DNA of 64,000 nucleotides from an uncultured Collinsella sp. (GTDB taxonomy: Bacteria > Actinomycetota > Coriobacteriia > Coriobacteriales > Coriobacteriaceae): the NCBI GenBank assembly GCA_937995345.1, contig CALKKS010000007.1, positions 186,001 to 250,000 of the forward strand. The letters are read 5' to 3'. Positions within the stretch are counted from its first letter, which is position 1; the number at the start of each line of letters is the position of its first letter. Positions 1 through 8,984 of the stretch are shown here, piece by piece. Below the pieces are notes generated by a model. The model did not search any database and was not told the DNA's origin. It saw only the letters and a program-made list of their open reading frames with translations. The translations under genes and the position numbers were made by a program.

Positions 1-4
1 GAGC

Positions 5-562
5 GTGATCAAGAAAATCCTGATCGTGCTGGCGATCTTCTTTGCCCTGTCGGTTGTGTTTGCCATCGTGTCGGGCATGCTCAACAAGCGGGGTGCCGCG
101 ACTGATACTACGGCCGAGCAGACCGAGACAACCCAGTCCGGCACCGTCGACCTGAGCGATATCCCGGGGCAGTATTGGTCTAATGCCAAGAAGCTCCTCA
201 AGTCGCGCGGGGCCGATCTTTCGAATGCCGTGATCCTGACCGATGATGGCTCAACACCTGTTGTCGACGCCAACTGGGTCGTAACGTCTGCCTACTATAA
301 CAACAACGGTAACCTCGAGATTCAGCTCACGCGCAAGGACAGCTCGTCGGGCAATGTATCCGGCGATCAGGGCACTACGGACAGTTCGAGCTCCAACATG
401 CTGGATGACCTGAGCGACAAGGCGCAGGAGCTGGGAGATAAGGCCCAAGAGCTGGGTGACACGGCTCAGAATCTCGGCGATACCGCACAGAATCTGGGCG
501 ATATGGCAACGAACGCCTGGGGTGCCCTACAAAACGGCATTTCGGGCGCGCAGGGGAACTAG
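5..562 (+). CDS. Membrane-anchored protein with heptad repeats
   Basis: I do not recognise this 185-residue protein. The reading frame opens with GTG at the window edge, so an earlier start cannot be excluded. Residues about 5-23 form one hydrophobic segment behind Lys3-Lys4, giving a signal anchor or uncleaved signal with the rest probably outside. The middle (about 50-105) is an ordinary mixed domain. The C-terminal third carries about four tandem 7-residue repeats of the type GDxAQxL (about 136-162), likely a short amphipathic helix or coiled coil. It is followed by a strong hairpin terminator shared with the convergent transporter gene. Function is unknown. Confidence 0.7.
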   Translation: MIKKILIVLAIFFALSVVFAIVSGMLNKRGAATDTTAEQTETTQSGTVDLSDIPGQYWSNAKKLLKSRGADLSNAVILTDDGSTPVVDANWVVTSAYYNNNGNLEIQLTRKDSSSGNVSGDQGTTDSSSSNMLDDLSDKAQELGDKAQELGDTAQNLGDTAQNLGDMATNAWGALQNGISGAQGN

Positions 563-599
563 CGGTCGAGCGGCTAGAGCCTTAGCGGTACAAACAAAA

Positions 600-664
600 A
601 CGGGACGCAGGATCGCGTGACCGGGCGCGTAGACGCGTTGGTCGGCGGTCCTGCGTCCCGTTTT
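600..664. terminator. Bidirectional terminator between convergent genes
   Basis: A perfect 13-bp stem (600-612 with 649-661) closes a 36-nt loop. It is flanked by an A-run on the left and TTTT on the right, so it can end transcription from both sides. Confidence 0.85.
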
Positions 665-672
665 GCTGTCGA

Positions 673-1854
673 TTACAGCTGCTCGGCCGGACGGTCGGGC
701 GAGCTAAAGCCCGAGTCAAACGTGACGACGCACGAGACATCGGGCCGGCGCTCGTGCACGATGCGCGTGACGAGCTCCAGCAGCTCCTCGTCGGATATGT
801 CAAAGCCGTCGGGACGCACCAGGTCAAACGAAACGAACCCGTCGTGCTCGTGCAGGTCGTGGATGGAGAGCGCGGGATCGATCTGCATGATGCCGCGCTT
901 GACCCAGCCGCGCAGGTCGTCGCCGGTGGTGGCGATGGGGTCGCAGTGCAGCGTGATACCGATGCCCATCTGCCGTTTGATATCGTGCTCGATGGTGTCT
1001 AGGATCTCGTGGTGCTCAAAGGCATCGCCCTCGCCGGGCATTTCCACTTGTGCGCTGGCAAACTGGCGGCCGGGACCGTAGTCGTGCACCATCAGGTCGT
1101 GCGTGCCTAGGACCTGCGGATACGACATGATCTTGTCGCGGATTGCCTGGACGAGCTTGGGGTCGGGCGCTTGCCCCAGCAGCGGGCTGATGGCGTCGCG
1201 CACCAGGCCCATGCCGCTGATGCAGATGAAGATGCCCACGCCCAGGCCTGCCCAGCCATCGAGGTCAAAGTCAGTCGTCTGCGAAATAAGCGCTGCGGCC
1301 AGGACCGAGGCTGAGGCAATGACGTCGTTTTTGGAATCCTGCGCCGTGGCGATGAGCGTCTCGGAATCTATGCGGTTGCCCAGCGTGCGGTTGAACGCCG
1401 CCATCCAAAACTTGACGAGCATGGACAGGACAAGGGCGGCCATGGAGAGCACCGAATAGGCGGTGGGGGAGGGCTTGATGATCTTGGTGACCGACTCCAG
1501 GATCAGGTTGATGCCGACGGCGCAAACGAGGACGGCGACAAACAAGCCGGCGAGGTACTCGTAGCGGCCGTGACCATAGGGGTGCCCCTCGTCGGCCGGG
1601 CGGCTGGCAAGGCGGAATCCGAGCAGGCTCACGATGTTGCTCGAGGCGTCGGAAAGGTTGTTGAAGGCATCGGCGATAAGCGAGACGGAGCCTGCGAGCA
1701 GACCAGCTATGCCCTTGGCCAGGCACAGCGTGATGTTGAGGCCGATGCAGATGAGGCTTGCGGCAAAACCCGCGTTGGTGCGGCAAGAGGTATCGACCGG
1801 CTTACTTTCGCTGCCGGGAACAAGCGTATGTACCAGCCGATTTACAAATAGCAT
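673..1854 (-). CDS. Cation diffusion facilitator (CDF) transporter
   Basis: A 393-residue CDF family protein, predicted to export divalent metal (zinc, iron, manganese or cadmium) from the cytoplasm in exchange for protons. The N-terminal half has six hydrophobic segments. Transmembrane segment 2 holds the acidic cluster ADAFNNLSDA (about 61-70), followed by the HPYGHGRYEY motif and a TM5 motif DSKNDV. The C-terminal half fits the cytoplasmic ZT-dimer domain and is longer than in about 300-residue relatives. I chose ATG at 1854 because GAGG lies 9 nt upstream; in-frame starts at 1875 and 1938 lack a good ribosome binding site. Metal specificity cannot be told from sequence. It is divergent from the zinc-ribbon gene. 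Confidence 0.9.
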   Translation of the reverse strand: MLFVNRLVHTLVPGSESKPVDTSCRTNAGFAASLICIGLNITLCLAKGIAGLLAGSVSLIADAFNNLSDASSNIVSLLGFRLASRPADEGHPYGHGRYEYLAGLFVAVLVCAVGINLILESVTKIIKPSPTAYSVLSMAALVLSMLVKFWMAAFNRTLGNRIDSETLIATAQDSKNDVIASASVLAAALISQTTDFDLDGWAGLGVGIFICISGMGLVRDAISPLLGQAPDPKLVQAIRDKIMSYPQVLGTHDLMVHDYGPGRQFASAQVEMPGEGDAFEHHEILDTIEHDIKRQMGIGITLHCDPIATTGDDLRGWVKRGIMQIDPALSIHDLHEHDGFVSFDLVRPDGFDISDEELLELVTRIVHERRPDVSCVVTFDSGFSSPDRPAEQL

Positions 1855-2114
1855 AACAATCGTCCTCACAATCATGTTTAAGGGGATAGTGTAGCTCGCA
1901 CAGACGCAACGTGTGCCGATGCTCAGAAAATGCAGCAATGGTCTGCCGGCGCTAACGGGTGCGAGGCGGAGGGGGCGACCGTCCGCGCGCCTTCGGGTTC
2001 ACTGCGCCTTCCCGTCCGACCGAGTGCTCCATTTTGGGCCACATGGGTATGGGCACGCGCCGATTTGCTCGACATACTTAATGTCGACAGCCCTGTGCAA
2101 AGGAGGACGTTTCC

Positions 2115-3452
2115 ATGGACGAGATGTTTGCCATTAAATGCCAAAACTGCGGCGGCCCCATGTATTCGCACCAGGCAAAGCGCAGCTTTGAGTGCGCCTA
2201 TTGCGAAACGGTTATTCCGTGGAAGGCGGATGCCGGGGAGCCCAAGAGCGCCCTGGGTATCCGTCATACGCCGCTGACGGTGGTTGACGGGCTGCTTAAG
2301 CTCACGCACGTCTCGCAGCTCGAGCGCCCAGAGGACCCGGACTGGTATTTCTTCAATTCACACTGGCGCAATCAGTCGGTTCTGGAGCATCTGCTGTGGG
2401 AAGATCGCGGAACGGCGCAGGAGTTCCAGGAGGTGACGCATGTGAGCATTCCCTGCCCCTTCTGCGGCGCGTCCTTTGAGGGGTCATCGACCCAGGGCGT
2501 GTTTGAGTGCCCGTCCTGCGGCAACAAGATTGGCGTGGCCGACCTTCTCAAGCCCGGCACGTTTAGTAAGCGCCTGACCATGGGCGTGGGTGCCGAATAC
2601 GTTCCCGAACAGGGCGTCCCCTGTGAGATATCGCCGCAGCAGGCACGTGCCAACGCACTGCAGCTGGTGCGCCAGTACCCGGAGATATTTGCCGGGCACG
2701 ACGTAGAAGACGCGATCCAAAACGACATGATGCTCTTCTATTTCCCCATGGCGCTGGCGGACCTGCGCATGATGGCGTCCTTCCCGGGCAAGGGCCTGAA
2801 CAAGGAGACATTGGTGTACTACGAGGTACTCGACTGGGCATATCCCAGGGCAAACTATCTGGATGTTCGCCTTATGGGCATTTTGGAGCCGTGGGACTTT
2901 GGCAAGGTGGGGCCGTTCGATCCCGCCATGCAGGAAGGCGACTTCCGCGTCGTTTCCGTCGATGCATCTACCAAGGACCAGGTGGTTATTGATAAGCTGG
3001 CGCTCGATGTTGCAGGCAACGATGCCGAGGCGGTGCTGGGGCTCAATAAAAAGAGCATTCGCACGTGGGCGCGCAAGGTTCGCAAGCACAAGGACGGCCT
3101 GGTGATGGTACCGGTCTACTTTGTCGATCGCCCGGCGTCGGATAGCCGCGATGGCGAGCAAGTGCGCATTGCTGTAAACGGCCAGACGGGTCGCGCGGCG
3201 GCGGTAGTGTTTAGCGACAAGCGCGAGACGCATGTGGTGGCGCCGCTCAGCCCCAACGTGATACTGTCGAGCGAAAGCACCGTGCATGCCACGCCCATCG
3301 AGGTCAAATACGTTAAATCGCCCTTCCTATACCAGATCGTACGCCGCGGAGGTGGCGAGCAACCGCGCCAGGTTGCAGCCGCCGTCGAGGGTTCCTACCG
3401 AGAGGAGAAGCCCAAACGTCGCGGCCTGCTGGGTGCGCTATTTGGGAAGTAG
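2115..3452 (+). CDS. Protein with two zinc ribbons
   Basis: A 445-residue protein starting 9 nt after AAAGGAGG. Two four-cysteine zinc knuckles are visible: C9, C12, C27, C30 and C114, C117, C132, C135. The remainder (about 150-420) is a large soluble region without a motif I can name, followed by a basic tail (KPKRRGLLG). It is monocistronic, with a terminator directly downstream. The twin ribbons suggest a nucleic-acid or protein interaction role, but this is inference. I see no signal peptide or membrane segment. Confidence 0.75.
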   Translation: MDEMFAIKCQNCGGPMYSHQAKRSFECAYCETVIPWKADAGEPKSALGIRHTPLTVVDGLLKLTHVSQLERPEDPDWYFFNSHWRNQSVLEHLLWEDRGTAQEFQEVTHVSIPCPFCGASFEGSSTQGVFECPSCGNKIGVADLLKPGTFSKRLTMGVGAEYVPEQGVPCEISPQQARANALQLVRQYPEIFAGHDVEDAIQNDMMLFYFPMALADLRMMASFPGKGLNKETLVYYEVLDWAYPRANYLDVRLMGILEPWDFGKVGPFDPAMQEGDFRVVSVDASTKDQVVIDKLALDVAGNDAEAVLGLNKKSIRTWARKVRKHKDGLVMVPVYFVDRPASDSRDGEQVRIAVNGQTGRAAAVVFSDKRETHVVAPLSPNVILSSESTVHATPIEVKYVKSPFLYQIVRRGGGEQPRQVAAAVEGSYREEKPKRRGLLGALFGK

Positions 3453-3496
3453 GGGAGCGGTGCTGGTTAGTCTTATGACGCGATAGCCAGGGGCAT

Positions 3497-3532
3497 GGGG
3501 CGGCTCGCGGGGGTGCGAGTCGCCCCGTTTTT
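3497..3532 (+). terminator. Terminator after the zinc-ribbon gene
   Basis: A 12-bp GC-rich stem (3497-3508 with 3515-3526, one G-U pair) with a 6-nt loop is followed by GTTTTT. Confidence 0.9.
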
Positions 3533-3582
3533 GTGCGGCGATAAGGATTGCAGGCACTCCATTAAACACACATGCTCACAGC

Positions 3583-3619
3583 GCAAACGTTGAGCAACAT
3601 TACGTTTGCCGATAGCTAT
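3583..3619 (+). promoter_or_regulatory. Inverted repeat and possible cas promoter
   Basis: GCAAACGT (3583-3590) and ACGTTTGC (3602-3609) are a perfect 8-bp inverted repeat with an 11-nt spacer, about 95 nt before cas3. A possible -35 (TTGAGC, 3590-3595) falls inside it, and a weak -10 (TAGCTA, 3613-3618) follows after 17 nt. Binding there could repress the operon. The repeat is seen directly; the promoter assignment is inference. Confidence 0.4.
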
Positions 3620-3703
3620 TAAAAAATGTCCGTTCGCGGTAGTAGTCTAATCGTAAGGCGTTTCCAGTCTCTTGGGTTCTAGGAAGAAGCGGATGGGAGA
3701 GTA

Positions 3704-6649
3704 ATGCAAAAGACCATGATGGACTCTATTCCCATAAGCTCACGGGCCCGTGCACTATGGGCAAAAACGGGCGGCGCGGAAGAGCGTAACCTGTGGTCGC
3801 CTCTTTATGTTCATATGGCCGATTCTGCGGGTGTTGCGCGCAAGCTTTGGAACGAATGGCTGGCGGAATCTGTCAAGCACCAAATCGTGAACGCATTTGG
3901 CTGTGACGACTCTGCAACGGCGGCACTCGTTACCTGGCTTGCTGGTATCCACGACATTGGCAAGGCGACGCCAGGCTTCCAGTACAAGGTCTCGGAGCGG
4001 GCAGAACTTGTTGAACAAGCGGGGCTTCAGGTTCCGAACCCCCGCATGATGAACCACCCTCCATCGCACGCCTTCATGAGTGAGGTGGTCCTCGAAGATT
4101 GGCTCGATGGACGCGGTTGGGACTGCTCGTGGACATTCGGGTGCATTCTGGGAGCGCATCATGGAACCACACCTTCGTCCGATAGCGTGCTCGACGGCAT
4201 AACGAGTGCATCGCGTAATTTTCCCAACGAGAACTTGGGTGATGACGATTGGCGTGCCGTCCAAGAGGAGCTTCTTGACTGGATGTTTGAGGAGTCGGGG
4301 ATGGCGAAGTTCGAGAGTGTCTTTAGCTCGTCACCTGTTCCTCAGCCAGAACAAGCACTCGTCTCTGCGCTGGTTATCGTTGCCGATTGGATTGCCTCAA
4401 ATTCAGATCTGTTCCCTCTTGACTCTTGCATCGGCTCTTACGACGAATTTATCAAGCGCACCGATGCCGCATGGGCTTCGCTGGCGTTGCCCCCGGCGTG
4501 GCAGGCGATGCCGGTAAAGGAAGAGGGACAAGAGCTGTTTCATCACCGCTTTATTGGTCTTCCTGGGGATGCGAGCTTGCGTCCAGCGCAGGAGCAGGCG
4601 ATGCAGGCGGCATCCGACATGGACGGTGCAGGGCTACTCATTATCGAAGCGCCCATGGGTAACGGCAAAACAGAGGCCGCACTGATGTGCTCAGAGATTA
4701 TGGCTCCGAAAACCGGGGCAGGGGGAATCGCCTATCTTTTGCCGACAATGGCAACTTCCAACGCGATGTTCAAGCGCGTTAAAGATTGGCTCGAGTGCGT
4801 TCCCGATTCGCGGGGCCGCAGTACGCAGTCGATGCAACTTTTGCATAGCAAGGCGGCTTTGAACCCGGACTACGACAGCCTGCGAAGCTGGGGACGCACT
4901 TGGATGGGGGATGACGCGAAAAAGAGCGTTGAGGAAGATGTGACAGCGCATCAGTGGTTTGGCGGAAGGAAGCGTGGTCTTCTGTCGTCATTTGTTGTGG
5001 GCACGGTCGACCAGCTGCTTATGGCGGCGCTTAAGGCGCGCCACGTGCAGCTTAGGCACTTGGGCCTTGCCGGCAAGGTTGTCATAATCGATGAAGTTCA
5101 TGCCTACGATGCCTACATGAATGTCTATCTTGACCGTGTGCTCACGTGGCTTGGCGCTTACGGCGTGCCGACCATACTACTTTCGGCAACGCTTCCCGCT
5201 GGGCGCCGCAACGAGCTTATCCACGCCTATCGGGGTAGGGATAGAAAATCCACTCGTCGTGCATCAAAGCGGAAAGATATTCCGGAAGCTCCTCGTAAAG
5301 CATCGGGGTTGCCGTCGTACCCGCTCGTTACAACGGCAACCCGAAATGGAGCGCTAGACGATAACATGTACCGAGTATGCGATGACCCTTCGATCGGAAC
5401 AAACGTTATTGTCGAACGATTAGAAGACGACGATGCTACGCTGGTTGCACAATTGGAGGACTTATTGTCCGATGGTGGTTGCGCGTGCGTGTTACGAGAC
5501 ACTGTTTCCCGTGCCCAAAGCTCCTACGAGCAGTTGAAGACTGCCTTTGGCGATTCGTGCGTAAAGCTCGTCCATTCGCGCTTTATTGCCGTCGACCGCA
5601 TGGAAAATGATGCGGAACTGCTGCGACTGCTTGGTCCCGACTCTGCCGACAGGCCCAGTAAGCTCATCGTGGTGGGTACGCAGGTGATCGAGCAATCCCT
5701 CGACATTGATTTCGACGTAATGATCACCGATGTAGCCCCTATCGACCTTTTGCTGCAGCGAATGGGGCGCCTACACCGCCATGAACGCGGGGATAATCAG
5801 GGGCAGCGTCCGGAAAAGCTCAGACAAGCACGTTGTTTTATCACGGGCATCGAGGACTGGGCGACCGCTCCGCCTAAGGTGAATAGGGGTATAGAGAAGG
5901 TCTATCACTCTGCGATGCTTTTGCGCAGCTTGCTTTCGTTGAGGGCGAAGAGTACCGATGAGGGGACGGCTATAGTCAATCTGCCTCATGATATTGCGGG
6001 CCTTGTCGAGCAGACGTATTCGCGAAGCATTGCAGCGGAAGAGCTGTGTGATGCGGGCGCGGCACCGGAATGGGTCCATGCTTTACAAGGTGCGGAAGAA
6101 GAACTGGAGAAGACAAAAGAGAACAAGCAGCTCAAGGCAAATACCTGGCTTCTGAGCAAGCCGCAGAAGGGGACGCAAAGTCTTATTGGCTGGCTGAATG
6201 AAACCTTCTCGCTTGCAGATGAGACAAAAGCACGCGCTGCCGTTCGCGATTCTGGTGACACGGTTGAGGTTATTGCGGTCCAAGTAAGCAACGACGGTTT
6301 CACGCTGCTTCCCTGGGTCACCGACATAAAGGGGAGCCGTCCGTGTCAGGGCTATTTGGGGGATGGAAGTGAAGCGCCTGACGATGAGGTTGCCCGCCTT
6401 GCGGCGAGTTGCACCGTGAGTCTGCCGTTCTGGCTATCGTCTGAGCAGGTAATTGATGTCCTAGAGACCAAATCTCAGGCGCTCAGATGGCAAGAGTCAA
6501 GATGGCTTCAAGGCCAACTGGTCTTGGCATTTGATTCAAACCTAGATACGGTGATAGAAACGAAAGATGCTATCTATCGCATGCATTATTCGCGTAAGGC
6601 TGGGCTTGAACTTGTTGAAACAGTGAGGAAGAAAGGAGATGCGCAATGA
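3704..6649 (+). CDS. cas3: Cas3 HD nuclease-helicase (type I-E)
   Basis: A 981-residue Cas3, the nuclease-helicase recruited by Cascade to degrade target DNA. The N-terminal HD nuclease domain shows H83-D84 (GIHDIGK), H118, H122, H152-H153 and D228. The superfamily 2 helicase follows: Walker A (about 316-324, MGNGKT), DEVH box at 463-466, SAT at 494-496, motif V (VIEQSLDID, from 661) and motif VI (QRMGRLHRH, 685-693). The last 150 residues fit the Cas3 C-terminal domain. GGGAG lies 4 nt before the ATG; ATG at 3716 is an alternative. Its stop overlaps the casA start by 4 bp, so all eight cas genes look like one operon. Confidence 0.97.
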   Translation: MQKTMMDSIPISSRARALWAKTGGAEERNLWSPLYVHMADSAGVARKLWNEWLAESVKHQIVNAFGCDDSATAALVTWLAGIHDIGKATPGFQYKVSERAELVEQAGLQVPNPRMMNHPPSHAFMSEVVLEDWLDGRGWDCSWTFGCILGAHHGTTPSSDSVLDGITSASRNFPNENLGDDDWRAVQEELLDWMFEESGMAKFESVFSSSPVPQPEQALVSALVIVADWIASNSDLFPLDSCIGSYDEFIKRTDAAWASLALPPAWQAMPVKEEGQELFHHRFIGLPGDASLRPAQEQAMQAASDMDGAGLLIIEAPMGNGKTEAALMCSEIMAPKTGAGGIAYLLPTMATSNAMFKRVKDWLECVPDSRGRSTQSMQLLHSKAALNPDYDSLRSWGRTWMGDDAKKSVEEDVTAHQWFGGRKRGLLSSFVVGTVDQLLMAALKARHVQLRHLGLAGKVVIIDEVHAYDAYMNVYLDRVLTWLGAYGVPTILLSATLPAGRRNELIHAYRGRDRKSTRRASKRKDIPEAPRKASGLPSYPLVTTATRNGALDDNMYRVCDDPSIGTNVIVERLEDDDATLVAQLEDLLSDGGCACVLRDTVSRAQSSYEQLKTAFGDSCVKLVHSRFIAVDRMENDAELLRLLGPDSADRPSKLIVVGTQVIEQSLDIDFDVMITDVAPIDLLLQRMGRLHRHERGDNQGQRPEKLRQARCFITGIEDWATAPPKVNRGIEKVYHSAMLLRSLLSLRAKSTDEGTAIVNLPHDIAGLVEQTYSRSIAAEELCDAGAAPEWVHALQGAEEELEKTKENKQLKANTWLLSKPQKGTQSLIGWLNETFSLADETKARAAVRDSGDTVEVIAVQVSNDGFTLLPWVTDIKGSRPCQGYLGDGSEAPDDEVARLAASCTVSLPFWLSSEQVIDVLETKSQALRWQESRWLQGQLVLAFDSNLDTVIETKDAIYRMHYSRKAGLELVETVRKKGDAQ

Positions 6650-8304
6650 GCCAGAATGTGAGTTTTAACCTCGTGGACGAACCATGGATCTGCGTTCGCG
6701 ATTTGGACGGGACGACGCGCGAGGTGTCACTGCTCGAGCTATTTGAGCAAGCGCCAAGCATCAAGTGCTTGGCTAACGATCTACCCACACAGGATTTTGC
6801 GATTCTGCGCGTTTTGCTGGCGGTGCTGCAAAGGGCAATTTCTCCGGCGCTCGACGATGACGACGTTCCAGCGGAGGTTTGGGGACGCCTATGGCGTGCG
6901 CACGAACTGCCCATCGACCAGATTCACGAATACCTCGACGAGTGGCACCATCGTTTCGATTTGTTTGACGAGGAACAGCCTTTTATGCAGGTCGCTGGTC
7001 TGCATACGGCAAAGAACGAGTTCTCTGAAATAAGAAAGGTGATCGCTGACATACCGGATGGGGATACGCTCTTTTCGCTTCGATCAGGTGAGGGGGCGGA
7101 TCGTCTGACTTTCTCGGAATCCGCGCGCTGGCTTATTCACGTTCACGCTTTCGATACTGCTGGAATTAAAAGCGGAACGGTTGGCGATACGCGCGTTAAG
7201 AAAGGGAAGAGCTATCCAATTGGTACCGGATGGTCGGGCTGTTTAGGAGGGTTGTGCTTTGAGGGCCCTTCGCTTAAAGAAACCCTCTTGCTTAATACTA
7301 TTCTCTGCGGCGATGAGATAAATGAGCTGTTTTCGGACAATGATTTGCCTTGTTGGGAGAAGACGACAACACCCGCTGGAGTTGATGACCTTACTCCGAC
7401 TGGTAGGCTTGATCTTTACACGTGGCAAGCTCGAAGAGTTCGTTTGATTCCTGAGAGCGGCTACGTGGTTGCCGTGGTTTTGACGAACGGCGACAAACTG
7501 GCGCAGATTAACCGTCAGGGCTATGAACCCATGACGGCATGGAGACGTAGTCCGAACCAGGAAAGACAGTTGAAATTGCCTCTCGTTTACCTGCCCAAGA
7601 TGCATCAGCCCAGAAGAGCCCTCTGGCGAGGTCTCGATTCCGTGTTTGGCGTAAGTTCGCCAGAAGCGGACTCAACCGTTCTTGGGTCCGGGCTGAAAGG
7701 TTGGGTCTCTTATCTTGCGAGCAGAGATGCGGGATGTCAGCTCGATAATGCGCTTATTCAAGTCCACGCGATTGGAATGGAGTATGGTACACAAAGCTCA
7801 GTCGTCTCCAATGTCATCAATGACACGGTTGAGTTGAGTGCATTTCTCCTGTCAAGCGAAGGGAAAGACCTGGCTGCTCTTGCCAAAAGCCTTGCTTCTT
7901 CAACGTCGGACGCGGTTTTTGCCTTGGGTACCCTTGCCGCAAACCTCTGTGTAGCGTCTGGCGGAAATGGGGCAGATGAGCTCAAGGGCGCGAAAGAGAA
8001 AGCGGAAACGCGTACTTTCTTTGAGATTGATATGCCGTTTCGCCAGTGGCTCGCCGGTCTTAACGAAAGCAGCAACGCTGTGGCCGAGCGGATGCGGTGG
8101 CACTGCACGGCCCGCGCGATTATCGAAGCAAACGCCAGGGCCCTTCTTCGCGAGGCTGGTCCAGAGGCAATCGTTGGAGCTCCTATGAAAGCAGGCAAGA
8201 TAAACGGGTGGATGACGGCATCGCGAGCCAAGGCGATGCTCAACACTGCCCTAAAAAAGTATCTGCCTCTTGAAGAAGACGAACCAAGAGATAAGGAGGT
8301 TTAG
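6646..8304 (+). CDS. casA: Cascade large subunit CasA/Cse1
   Basis: A 552-residue Cse1, the large Cascade subunit that reads the PAM and recruits Cas3. The N-terminus (FNLVDEPWICV) is the typical family opening, and the C-terminal half fits the four-helix bundle. It begins within the ATGA overlap with cas3, implying coupled translation. Length agrees with the family (about 500-560). It is identified by the N-terminal signature and its position between cas3 and casB. Confidence 0.95.
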   Translation: MSQNVSFNLVDEPWICVRDLDGTTREVSLLELFEQAPSIKCLANDLPTQDFAILRVLLAVLQRAISPALDDDDVPAEVWGRLWRAHELPIDQIHEYLDEWHHRFDLFDEEQPFMQVAGLHTAKNEFSEIRKVIADIPDGDTLFSLRSGEGADRLTFSESARWLIHVHAFDTAGIKSGTVGDTRVKKGKSYPIGTGWSGCLGGLCFEGPSLKETLLLNTILCGDEINELFSDNDLPCWEKTTTPAGVDDLTPTGRLDLYTWQARRVRLIPESGYVVAVVLTNGDKLAQINRQGYEPMTAWRRSPNQERQLKLPLVYLPKMHQPRRALWRGLDSVFGVSSPEADSTVLGSGLKGWVSYLASRDAGCQLDNALIQVHAIGMEYGTQSSVVSNVINDTVELSAFLLSSEGKDLAALAKSLASSTSDAVFALGTLAANLCVASGGNGADELKGAKEKAETRTFFEIDMPFRQWLAGLNESSNAVAERMRWHCTARAIIEANARALLREAGPEAIVGAPMKAGKINGWMTASRAKAMLNTALKKYLPLEEDEPRDKEV

Positions 8305-8306
8305 AT

Positions 8307-8951
8307 ATGACGGATAACAGCGCGCAAAAGTCAGAGCAGCTTATGCTCGCGTTCGTGCACGGGCGCATATGCTCTATCCAAAACGACTATCTGTCTGCCA
8401 GCGGAAAACCACGAGGAGCACGAAAGCTGGCAACATTGCGCCATGCGCTTCTTATGCCCATAGGCTCAAACGCAGATGCATGGCCGCTTGAGTTCGAGGG
8501 CCTGCCTGCCGAGCTTGTGGGGGGAGGCATCGAACCATCGTGGGCCGAGACGGCGGTTCATGCCGCGCTCACGCTCTATGCGGTTCATCAACAGGGCAAA
8601 ACCAAGCCAATGTATGTGCCTGGCGATGAGCATTCGTTTGGTGCAGCCCTGCGACGGCTCGTGTGGAGTGATAAGGGACGTTACTCGAATCTCGAAGAGG
8701 GCGAAATGCCTCGAAGGTTTAGGGCCTTTATAACGGCCGATTCCATGGAAGAGGCACTTCACCATGCAAGGCAGCTTATACAGCAGCTGCGAGTTGCCGA
8801 GATTCCCGTTGATTACGCGCGTTTTGCAGCACAGCTATACAAACTGCAAAGTCCCTATACAGCAGATAAGGTGCGCCTTGCATGGGGACGTGAATATAGT
8901 CGAATACCAAAGGCCGAGTCCGGCATCGATGCCAGCCCTTCGGAAGAATAG
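8307..8951 (+). CDS. casB: Cascade small subunit CasB/Cse2
   Basis: A 214-residue Cse2-like protein. In Cascade, two copies of this small, mostly helical subunit stabilise the displaced strand. The start follows AAGGAGG with proper spacing, 2 nt after the casA stop. The sequence has the helical, basic character of the family (for example RGARKLATLRHALL near residue 35). Cse2 is poorly conserved, so the call depends partly on gene order, which is canonical here. Confidence 0.92.
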   Translation: MTDNSAQKSEQLMLAFVHGRICSIQNDYLSASGKPRGARKLATLRHALLMPIGSNADAWPLEFEGLPAELVGGGIEPSWAETAVHAALTLYAVHQQGKTKPMYVPGDEHSFGAALRRLVWSDKGRYSNLEEGEMPRRFRAFITADSMEEALHHARQLIQQLRVAEIPVDYARFAAQLYKLQSPYTADKVRLAWGREYSRIPKAESGIDASPSEE

Positions 8952-8984
8952 TTGATGAGGGAAATCACCAAGAAAGGACCTGTC

